Shown here in pieces: positions 48,025-56,789 of a DNA stretch of 64,000 bases. The position numbers were made by a program, and so were the translations under genes. Under the pieces are notes generated by a model. The model worked only from the letters and a program-made list of their open reading frames with translations. It did no database searches and was not told where the DNA came from. The stretch comes from Tetradesmus obliquus (Eukaryota > Chlorophyta > Chlorophyceae > Sphaeropleales > Scenedesmaceae). The first letter of the stretch is position 1. Each line of letters starts with the position of its first letter. The stretch is from NCBI GenBank assembly GCA_030272155.1, contig CP126191.1, forward strand, positions 4,176,501 through 4,240,500, written 5' to 3'.

Positions 48025-50316
48025 TTACGGTACCGCCGGAGCTGCAGCGCTGGCTGGTGGGCTGTCAACTGGTGGGGTGCTAGCTGCCGGCGCTGCTGCC
48101 GCTGGCATTGCATCAGCTGGCTCAGCAGCAGCAGGCGCATCAACCAGTGGCGCAGCCAGTGCTGCAGCAGCTGGCTCCGGCTCCCCTGCCGCTGCATTTG
48201 TGCTGCTGCTGCTATTGTTGCCCTGCAGGGCTGCTGCTGCCTCAGGGTCCAGCACTTCTCCTGCCATGCCTGCCAGGGAGTCTGCTGCATTCAGGATGTA
48301 GTCAGTGAGCTGTGCGCCAGTGCCCACCAGGCACATGATGAGCTTCCTGTTGCTCTTGAGGGGCCGCACAGCCTTGCCCTGCAGGCACTGGCCGTTCAGG
48401 GAGGGCACCTGCAGCGACAGTGACAGCAGCAGCAGGAGTGTGGTGTGTTAAAGACGAATGTCAACATAAAGGCCACGGTGGGGGGGGGGGGGGGGTATCA
48501 TGGGTGCAATCAAGAAGAAGCACAGAGCAATGTGTGTCAGCCTCAGCACACGTTGAACTTGGCCGTCAAGCCCGGCCACCCTTACGCCATATGCACCAGG
48601 CGGTCTGGCGGTGGGCCGCAACATGCAACGTGAACCCACAAGGCAGCACGCTGCTTCAGCAAGCAGGATGTACAAGACTGCTGCTCTGCTAATGCAGTTA
48701 TCTGCAGTGCAGCACGCAATGCAACCCGCATGTGTTGATGCGCTGCTCTCACTCCCTGAAAATGTGCAGCTACTTTTCAGAGCAAATACACATCACAAAG
48801 TAGTCGCAGCCATGTGCACCTCAACTCTTCATCTACAACATCCATCATGGTCCCTCTTCCTCCCCTCACCATGATGGGCACGCTGCTAGCGATGCCATTC
48901 ACGATGGGTGCCACCAGGTTGAGCCCTCCCTTCACGCCCAGCTGCACCGCATTCGCAATGTTCTCGGAGCGGCTGGCTGCGTTCCAGAAGCCGCCGTTCT
49001 TCTGGAAGTCCGTGAGCAGGCCGCTGAGGCCGCTGCGGAAGCTCTCCAGGCCACTGGTCAGGTTCAGCCTGGCAGCGGGCGGCGGCAGAAAATGGTAATA
49101 CGGCAGCGCGGCAGCAGGAGGTTAGCATGGAGGGATGCTGGCGCTCTTCTGCGATTGCTGGCACGCTATTGTGCTGAACACGTTTTATAATGTGACCTTT
49201 CACACAACAATTATGTTCATCTGTGGCTGTTGTACAAATGCAAGGGCATCCTTTTAGGATCTAACGTCAAGTCGTGTTCAGATATGCTGCGGTCTCGCAT
49301 TATATCGTGTCTGCTCACTTTGGCAGCAGGCCAAAGTCAAGGTCCCCCAGCCCCCCAAGGCCGCCGCTGCTGCGCTCAGGCCGCTTGGGCGCCGTGTGTG
49401 CTGGGGCAGCCACAGGCTCCGCAGCAACTGGCACCGGCACTGGCACATACACAATGCGCGGCTGCTGCACCGGCACAGGCCGTGCTGCCGCAACAGGCTG
49501 CATTGCCACTGGTGCCGTGATGATCTGGCCTGGCAACTGCCCTGGCCTGACAGCTGCAACTGGCTGCTGCACAATGATCTGCTGCTGCCTGCCCGGCTGC
49601 TGCACGACAGGCCTGGCTGCGGCTACTGGCTGCTGCAAGACGGTCTGCTGCTGCTGTTGTCTGGCGGGCTGCTGCACCAGCACAGGCTGCTGCTGGTGCT
49701 GCTGCTGCTGCCTTGCTGGCTGCTGGACTACTACCTGTTGCCTGGCTGGCACCAGCACAGGCTGGCCTGCGGCACCTCTAGCTGCTGCTACTGGCCTCAT
49801 GAGTGGATGCTGCACAGCAGCAGCAGCGCCTTGCAAGGCAGCTGATGGCTGCTGAATGACAGCACCAGGCTGCCTCAGCAGCTGCTGTTGCGCAGCAGGC
49901 TGCCTGACCACCTGCTGCTGCACCAGAGGCTGCCGCAGCACCTGCTGTGCAATAGGTGCTGCTTGCCTAGCAGCAGCTGCTGCCTGGATCCTGGCTGCAC
50001 TGCTGGGTGTGTTGGTTGTGGCTGCACTGCTGGTGCTGGGTTCCAGTCCTCTGACTGCATCTACGCTGGCTGTGACTGCATGGCTGCAACCTGCATTATA
50101 AAACGCAGTTCATGAGTTCAAGCAAACAAACGGATGAAGATAGTTTGTAAGCTATGCGGTGATCAGGTGTGGTCGTTCAGCACGGCGAGAACAGCTAGCC
50201 AGAGACACCTATCAGGCCAGGAGGCGCGAATTGATGCCACGTCCAAGACCCCTCCCCTCACCTGCCACTATCAATAGAACGGTGATAGAGACTGCGAGCC
50301 TTTTTAGCGTTGCCAT
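48025..50316 (-). CDS. Secreted Gln/Pro/Val-rich protein of unknown family
   Basis: I do not recognise the family. Four - strand exons join in phase, 5' to 3': 50316-50262, 50090-49319, 49068-48870, 48408-48025 (469 aa). Exon 1 is a textbook signal peptide (MATLKRLAVSITVLLIVAG). Residues ~60-235 are a low-complexity region of QQ/QP/VVQQPA/VAAARP motifs ending with IVYVPVPVPVA. A conserved-looking amphipathic region follows across the exon 2-3 junction (LNLTSGLESFRSGLSGLLTD; NGGFWNAASRSENIANAVQL; GGLNLVAPIVNGIASSVPI), then NGQCLQGKAVRPLKSNRKL and an Ala/Pro-rich tail. The layout suggests an extracellular or wall-associated protein with a helical C-terminal domain. Exon 2 would read into a stop at the donor (CCA AA|GTGAGC); splicing there restores the frame. 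Confidence 0.72.
48480..48495. repeat. Homopolymer G16 (C16 in sense) in an intron
   Basis: Sixteen consecutive G on the + strand, inside the last intron of the secreted-protein gene, about 70 bases upstream of its final exon in the sense direction. Length may be unreliable in assembly. Confidence 0.9.
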
Positions 50317-50434
50317 GGCCAGCTGAATTTGTTCCCGCTGGCGCTGGCAATCCCCGCCTTGCCTTACGCAGCCTACTTTTGCACGTTCGTAAATGCCGTT
50401 AGTATGCTATTGGGCGCAGCAAAAGAATTTGAAG

Positions 50435-50441
50435 TATAAAT
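50435..50441 (+). promoter_or_regulatory. TATA-like box preceding a possible small + gene
   Basis: TATAAAT in + orientation, 41-47 bases before an ATG at 50482. This spacing is suitable for a short 5' UTR. Motif evidence only. Confidence 0.3.
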
Positions 50442-50481
50442 CTTCGCGTGTTCCGCCAGCTACGCGATTCTGAAGACTCGG

Positions 50482-50690
50482 ATGGCACTCGACAAGGTAA
50501 CGTGGGAGAAGCTGCGAGAGCTGTGGTGTGGTGCGCGAACACGGTGCATACGATGTTTTATATTGGTGACTCGGATTTAAAGACGTTTGGTGCAGGATGG
50601 TAGGCGCCACATTGGACAGGAAGCTTGCGCAGTGCACCTGTGGCAGCACCACAGAACAGGTGATCATAACCTTGGCATGGCAGGAGACTG
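50482..50690 (+). CDS. Possible small spliced ORF (doubtful)
   Basis: ATG GCA CTC GAC AAG is followed by a good donor (AAG|GTAACG). An acceptor at 50595 (GTGCAG|GATGG) lets the frame continue (DGRRHIGQEACAVHLWQHH) to a TGA at about 50690, giving only about 36 residues. Without splicing the frame is 32 codons (MALDKVTWEKLRELW ...). I recognise neither product. It may equally be non-coding transcript near the divergent promoter of the - strand secreted-protein gene. Confidence 0.2.
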
Positions 50691-51090
50691 ATCCTGGACG
50701 CCAAAAACCAAACAAAAATGCGTTTTCCAAACGATGTGTGCCAGGGCTCGGCTGCAGTCTAAGCTGCTGTCTGGCATGGGCCTGCAGGCAGTACACGCAG
50801 GGTGGCACCTGCTGAGCTCAGCGGAGCGGCTCCAGCCTGCCACTGGCCCCCCTACACCGACAAGGATGTATTCCAAGGACCAGTAGCGATTCATGTGCCA
50901 CGGCTCCTTCGGTAATCCACGAAATCTCATTTGGAGTGCAGCATGGCATAATACAAGGCACGGTTGTACACGGTCTTGCTGTGTTTTGTGGAACGACCCC
51001 TTTATCATTGCCCTGAACAGCTGCACGCCATGTCATGTTGCAGAGAAGCTGCTGTTTTAGGTCGCCATGAACGCGGAACAGCACAAAACA

Positions 51091-52026
51091 TCATAATGTT
51101 CGTGTTACAATAAAGCCATCAGGGTCCTGTGCGGTAGGCACATCCAACATCACATAAGCATAATCACCTGACCGCACAACCTCCAGGATCGCCAGCTCCA
51201 CTGGCTGTGAAAACAACGGCGCACGCAGCACCAGTGTATGATATTCTCCTAGCTCACCACCCAAATCAGCACCAAACAACTGCTGAGCCTCTGCCAGTGG
51301 ACCCGCCACCAGCTCAGGTGTCACTCGCTGCCCCAGCAACAGAACCACAGCATCCCATCCACCTGCTGCTGCCGCTGCGGCAGCCTCCCCTATTGTGCCA
51401 CCTGTTGCTGCCCTTGCCTCTGGCTCTATCCTAAGCAGGCCCAGAACAGCTGTGGTGGCTGCACCATACTTTGAGACATTGATGCAGCTGATCATGCTGT
51501 CAATGCCCAGAGCATGCAGCGCTGCCAGCACCTTTGAGCGTGGCAGCTGCCACAGCGGCGTCACTAGCGTCACTCCGGTGCCCTTGACAGCCCTCTGCAT
51601 GAAGCGACCAGCAACATCCAGAATGTCTCCAGTCACCAGCTCAGTAATGCCATGCTGCTGGTGGAGCATGCGCATGTGCCGCATGTACTCCTCCAGCGGG
51701 CTCTGCAATGGGTCCACCTCGCAAACTATGTGAGGGATGCCTAGTGCCCTGGCCTGTGCGCGTATGACTGCAATGGGGTGTGCCTTAAACCCTTGACCCG
51801 GCCTGTCATGCCCTGCAGGGGCAAATGTTACTAAGAGGGAGATGGTGCTGCAGGCAGCAGCAGTGGTGCCGCAGCCTGAGCCTGCTGCTGCTGCTGCAGC
51901 AGCAGCACGCAACGCATTGAGCGCTTCATCACCGGCTTCGGTGTCTAAAGAAATGTTGAGAGCGGCCAGGTGCAAAGCTAGCACGCTATCTTTGCCTCCT
52001 GTGAACGAGACAGCAACTCCACCCAT
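51091..52026 (-). CDS. DPH6: Diphthine-ammonia ligase (ATP_bind_4 family), intronless
   Basis: Last enzyme of diphthamide synthesis on eEF2: ATP-dependent amidation of diphthine in the cytosol. A single open frame of 311 aa. The PP-loop sits at the N-terminus (AVSFTGGKDSVLALHLA, with Gly-Gly-Lys-Asp-Ser). Family signatures: GIPHIVCEVDPL, LVTGDILDVAGRFMQRA, VTPLWQLPRSKVLAALHALG, and GGELGEYHTLVLRAPLF near the C-terminus. Human DPH6 is about 267 aa; two Ala-rich insertions (residues ~37-50 and ~207-222) account for much of the extra length. The start (ATG at 52026) sits directly before the PP-loop strand, as in the family. It is the only intronless gene here. A related bacterial-type ATP pyrophosphatase of unknown role is the alternative. 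Confidence 0.88.
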   Translation of the reverse strand: MGGVAVSFTGGKDSVLALHLAALNISLDTEAGDEALNALRAAAAAAAAGSGCGTTAAACSTISLLVTFAPAGHDRPGQGFKAHPIAVIRAQARALGIPHIVCEVDPLQSPLEEYMRHMRMLHQQHGITELVTGDILDVAGRFMQRAVKGTGVTLVTPLWQLPRSKVLAALHALGIDSMISCINVSKYGAATTAVLGLLRIEPEARAATGGTIGEAAAAAAAGGWDAVVLLLGQRVTPELVAGPLAEAQQLFGADLGGELGEYHTLVLRAPLFSQPVELAILEVVRSGDYAYVMLDVPTAQDPDGFIVTRTL

Positions 52027-52361
52027 GATTGGCTCACATGCACTGCTGGTATGCGTTCCGGTTGAGACAGGGGGATATCAAGATCAGGTAATGTTTGTAT
52101 TTGAAGCTAAAACTGACATGGCGAATATCCGCCGACCCTTTGACATGCTGCAGTTACTTTTCACAATCTGTTACAGCGCCTGCTCGTCTTTGCATACGAA
52201 CTTCCGTCATGGCGAAGGACAACAACTACTGACCACACACACAACTATATTACATGCTTATCGTGTGTTATCCACAGCAAGCCGCATCACGAGCACCAGC
52301 CACAACACCAGCAGCAGCAGCAGCAGCAGCAGCAACAGCCAACTCACAACAGGCACGTTCA
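52027..52361. promoter_or_regulatory. Short divergent promoter region shared by DPH6 and the DTWD1 homologue
   Basis: The two start codons point away from each other, separated by 335 bases (227 if the upstream ATG at 52254 is used for the + gene). The stretch has no other gene. I see no canonical TATA box in either orientation. Confidence 0.55.
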
Positions 52362-52720
52362 ATGTCTAGTGAGCAGCCTGTAGCCAAGTTTGCTGCGAGG
52401 CGGCCAGACTGGGAGCTGCCCCAGCTGCAACTGGAGCAGCTGCAGCTGCACCCCTTTGATGCACTGGAGCAAGCCACATCACGGCAGCCATGCCCCAAAT
52501 GGTACGCAGCTGGTGCTGCTGCTGTGCTTGCTGTTGTGCAATCAAGCTGCATATTGCCCTAGTCAATACACGGTTCAGTTGATGGAACAGTATGTGTAGC
52601 AGCGACTTGCTTGCCAGCAGCGGTCAAGTGGAGTGCGGTGAATTTGACCTGCTGCGGCTTGCTGCTCTGCACTCTGTTTGGCACTCTGCTGCAGCCACAA
52701 GTCCAGGTTCTTGTACTGGT

Positions 52721-52759
<39 letters not shown>

Positions 52760-53152
52760 CAACAAACAACAACACCGCCAGCAGCAGCAACTGACAGCTG
52801 TACCAGAGACTAAGCTGCGCAATGATGTGGTGTAGCTCAGCTGCCTGTTGGCGAAGCCTGGCAGTGTTGCACATGCCTGTCACAAGGTGCCATTTAGTCA
52901 AGCAAAAGTGTCATCATGAGAAGCAGCAGAAGTTGTGCCTTGTTTAATGAGCTGCAGCTGCCTTCCAGCTCATGCTTTTGCGACTGGCGATAAACATCAA
53001 CAATTTTTATTTTGTCACCTGTGCACCCTCCCTGCCCTGCAGCTATGACTGTGCTGTGCCCTTCACAGCCATCCCCTCACTGCAGCTGCCATTCCAGCTG
53101 TCCATCATCACACACCATGCGGAGCTGGCCAGCAAGAATACAGGGGTGAGCC

Positions 53153-53197
<45 letters not shown>

Positions 53198-54011
53198 GGC
53201 CAGTTACATCCAGGGTTGACAGGGCTGCAGGCGATTAGCATATGTGCAAGTCAAACAGTGTTTTGTGTGTGTTGCTGGTGTGATGGCCAGCTGTGGGGAC
53301 TGCATTGGGGTGCTGAGTCCTGCCGGCAGCAAAGCCGAGCAGCAGCTGCTGAGGTGGCTTGGCCCACTGCTGACTTGGCTGTGCTGTAGTTTTCAGCCAA
53401 GGCCGTTAGCTGCTGGCTGCAACACGTCGCCACACATGTATATACCGCCAACATCAGCTATCTTAGTAGAATATCGTGTTGGGCAGGATATTTGTGTTTG
53501 CATGCATCTGAAACCACTCTGTCACACATGTGGATGGGTGTGCTGCTGTTGATAATGCAGGTCATGGCGGCCATTCTGTGCCCGCAGCAGGTGCAGCTGC
53601 ACAGGTGAGGCCGCTACTGACCTGATAGGCTGCACAGGTGAGGCCGCTACTGACCTGATAGGCTTTCAGCGACATGTCTTTCAGATAAGGCACCAGCAGA
53701 ACGCATGCGGTTGCTGCCAACAAGGCATCATCAGCTGCTTGCGCTCTTGGATCTGATATTAAGACACTGCCAATCTCTGCTCACGGGCTCAAGTTGTGAC
53801 TCCTGTGCGGCCTCCACTGTTGCTGTCGCTGCCGCTGCCGCCGCTGCTGCTGCTGCTGCTTCTGTCATCGCGCGCAGCATTGACCAGATGCCTGCCTGCG
53901 ACCCAGCGCAGTGTGCCGTGATGTTCCCCTCTGATGACGCGCTGCTGCCGGACCAGCTGAACCTGCAGCAGCTGCAGCGCGTGGTCATCCTGGACTCAAA
54001 GTGGTGAGCTG

Positions 54012-54045
<34 letters not shown>

Positions 54046-54229
54046 TGCTGCTATTAAATGCCCAGTTGACAGGCAACTGCACCTGGCCAGCTGCAGGCAG
54101 CTGCAGGCGTCAATCACAGCTGGTCATGGATGCTGTGCAAACATGTAGATCCCTTGGATGCGTCGGGTGGTGTCTCCATGCAGTGCTAGGCTGTATTGTG
54201 TAATCAGCAGGGTTCTTGTGTTGCGGTGC

Positions 54230-54275
<46 letters not shown>

Positions 54276-55190
54276 GCGGCCCCTGCAGGGCCAAGGCCAA
54301 GGAGCTGAATGAGCACCCAGCGCTGCAAGGCATGGCGCGGGTGAGGCGCGCACACACAGCAGCCTTAAAGTAGCCAGTGCAGTGTCCACTCTGTGTATGG
54401 CTGCGGCTTACCAGTATGGCAGCACAATGCATGAGCAATCTGCGCAGCCGCCAGCTACTGTGCCGTGCATCTTGGTGCAAGTGTAGCTGCCACATGGGCC
54501 GCTCAGCGCCTGGACACACATGGGCCGCATCATACACAGCAGCAGCGACAGTCAATGGGTGCTGCCGCCTTCTGACAGCTTACAAAACATCACACTTGCC
54601 TGCTGTGTCGCCGCGCTGCTGGCAACGGGCCCAGGTGAAGCTGCCGGGCTGCCCCAAGAGCTGCTTCTGGCGCTTCCACACCTCAGGCGTCACTGATGAG
54701 GGCGTGTGCACCATTGAGGCGCTGCACCTGCTGCTGCGCGCGCTGGCAGGTGACAGGCCCGCTGCTGCTGCTGTTGGTTGGTTTGATGACGACGATGACG
54801 TGAAGCTCGTGCGCAAGCAAAGGCCTTGCAGGAAATCTATGCTGATGGCAGAGGCAAGGATTCTGACAGGCCTTGCTTGCAGATGTCAAGCAGCCAGCTC
54901 TGTCACAGCAGCACATCCGGCAGACACCGCTGTGTTGCCGCAGTCAAAGGTTTGAATGCCAGGCAGCGCCACGTCAGCGGCGCTTGCTACATGAAAAGAA
55001 CTAGCGGTGCGCAGCTTGTACCATCATCTCACAGCTTGCACCTGCCTTGCTTTTGCTGCTGCTGTGGCGGCTGTGTTGCAGAGCGGCTGCCTGACCCCAG
55101 CCCACGCCACTTTGACAACCTGCTGTGGTACTTTGCCTTCCAGCATCAGCTGGTGGCCAAGAGGGCAGCACAGCGGCAGCAGCAGAAGAT

Positions 55191-55229
<39 letters not shown>

Positions 55230-55420
55230 GGCGGCACAGCAGGAGCGGCATCAAAAGCAGGGTGATGGCGGCAGCCAGCAGCAGCAGCCAAGATATCCAC
55301 AGCAGCAAAAGCAGCAACAGAAGCAGGGTGATGGCGGCAGCCAGCAGCAGCAGCTGAGGTATCCACAGCAGCATGGCAAGCGCAGCAGAAGGCAGCAAGG
55401 TGAAGATAGGGACAGGCAGG

Positions 55421-55451
<31 letters not shown>

Positions 55452-55755
55452 CCCAGAGCAACAGGGGAAGCCACCAAAACTGCAGAAACAGGAGCAGCAA
55501 CAGGGGGCAGAAGAGCAGCCAGTTGCAGAACAGCGGCAGCAGCAGCAGCAGTTGAATACGCCAGAGGACGTGCAGTTGCCTGAAAAGCAGCAGTCTTCAG
55601 CGCAGCAGCGCTCTTCTGTAGATGGCGCGCAGAAGCAGCAGCAGCATGAGCTTCAGGCGGATCAACAAGAGCACTGTGCGTACACACAGGACGAGCAGCA
55701 GGGGAAGCGCAGGAGAACAGAGCAGGAGCAGCAGCTGTCGCCATGCACGACTTGA
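52362..55755 (+). CDS. DTWD1-type tRNA-uridine aminocarboxypropyltransferase with Gln-rich tail
   Basis: The family transfers the 3-amino-3-carboxypropyl group of S-adenosylmethionine to tRNA uridine (acp3U). Seven exons join in phase: 52362-52501, 53043-53145, 53591-53604, 53878-54003, 54289-54340, 54635-54749, 55082-55755 (407 aa; 443 if it starts at the in-frame ATG 52254). A compact Cys motif (CPKCYDC) spans the first junction, where family members have a zinc ribbon. Then come IPSLQLPFQLSIITHH, CAVMFPSDDA, and the DTW-family motif as VVILDSKWAKAKEL (DSTW in human DTWD1). CFWRFHTSGVTDEGVCTIEAL and FDNLLWYFAFQHQLV complete the domain. The last ~200 residues are a Gln-rich, charged extension absent from the animal protein. 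The 14-base exon 3 is the least certain join. Confidence 0.85.
53154..53196 (+). repeat. (CTG)14 tract just inside DTWD1 intron 2
   Basis: About fourteen CTG units starting eight bases after the GTGAGC donor of exon 2. Here the repeat is at the 5' end of the intron rather than at the acceptor. Confidence 0.9.
53600..53665 (+). repeat. 33 bp tandem duplication containing a 5' splice site
   Basis: Two copies of a 33-base unit, CACAGGTGAGGCCGCTACTG followed by ACCTGATAGGCT and one variable base, lie back to back. The first copy includes the end of the 14-base exon 3 of the DTWD1 homologue and its GTGAGG donor, so a second identical donor follows 33 bases later. Confidence 0.85.
54232..54274 (+). 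repeat. (CTG)14 tract near the 3' splice site of DTWD1 intron 4
   Basis: A pure CTG/GCT run ending about 14 bases before the acceptor at 54288 (TGCGGCCCCTGCAG). Confidence 0.9.
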
Positions 55756-56789
55756 TAGTTTGGCGCGTGGTGCACTGCTGTCTGACACAGCACTAGAAGC
55801 AGCGCACTTGTGAGTGTGTGTGCACATGGTTGCTGGCTGCTGTAGAGGGGGTTATGCAAGGTGCCATGTCTTGACGCATTGCTGTAGATGGCGGTGTCCG
55901 CAACCACTTTTGTTTGCGGGCAGTTCAGTATTGCTGTGACCCTGAGATACAGTGTGCGTGTTGCAAGTCCGCCATTTTGAGCAGCGAACATGTTTGAGCA
56001 GTGCCGCAAAAGCTGTTGACAGAGAGTTTGCATATGGCATGTAAGCATGTAGCAAGCAGCCGCCATGTGGGGAGTCCAGCACTGGCAAATGTCTTGCGCA
56101 ATGCCAGAGCACCCATATGCTTCCAAGGCGCCACCAAAAGCAGCAATACAGCAATTGTACACAGCACTGTTACACACGCGCGCATTCTGCGCAGCCCTAG
56201 TAGGAGGGGTGGCTTGGCTTCCATGCTGCAGCCAAGAATTCCATTTTGCTGTGGCAGCCACACCTGCAAGGCAGAGCTGCCAGTTGTGTGTATGTACGCG
56301 CCAAGGCAGCTATTTGTTGAATCAGGCACTACTACATGACATTTATCACTGAAGTAGAAGGCCAGCTCTCATGCAGTTGATGCTGCTGACGTCAAGACGT
56401 GCTTACGCCCCCTGATTACGCCCCGCCGTGCTGACTGTCAATTACGCCCCACCCTGGTGTCGCGATACATACGTCCGAGCCCAGAATATGCAGGTTATAC
56501 AGCAAAAAACTCGACTCATGTTTTGTTGCTGCTGAGTCGCTGTGTATCACCGTCCTGCCGTGCATTCAATGGCCTTGTGTTTGAAGCGGACCGGAACAAC
56601 CGGGTGAGCTCAAAGCGGGTGTCAGATTCCAGCAACTAGAACTTTAGCATAGTATTTTGATCAGCCAGCTCATTCTGCCTGCAGGGTTTCGCTGTCCGAC
56701 ACAGGAAGTTTCGAAGAGGGCATGCCCAGCAGAACAGACTCCGAGACGCACGTCCCTTCCCACATTGGCTGATTTGACCACATGTTGGG
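55756..56789. other. DTWD1 3' flank and upstream region of the LRR pseudogene
   Basis: About 1 kb without a supported gene. It has a TGTAA at 56040-56044, possibly the DTWD1 polyadenylation signal (~285 bases after the stop), and three TTACGCCCC boxes (56403-56450). Confidence 0.5.
56403..56450 (+). promoter_or_regulatory. Three direct TTACGCCCC boxes
   Basis: TTACGCCCC occurs at 56403-56411, 56416-56424 and 56442-56450, so starts are spaced 13 and 26 bases, about 340 bases upstream of the pseudogene start codon. A possible transcription-factor cluster, by repetition only. Confidence 0.35.

Larger units (their letters stand above)
50317..51090. other. Region between the secreted-protein gene and DPH6, with a TATA-like box
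   Basis: About 0.77 kb holding the promoter of the - strand secreted-protein gene and the 3' flank of DPH6. It also contains a + oriented TATAAAT (50435-50441) and a possible small + gene described separately. Confidence 0.45.

Noticed and set aside
55001..55744. 247-codon - strand Ala-rich ORF
   Set aside because: Antisense shadow of the Gln-rich DTWD1 tail.
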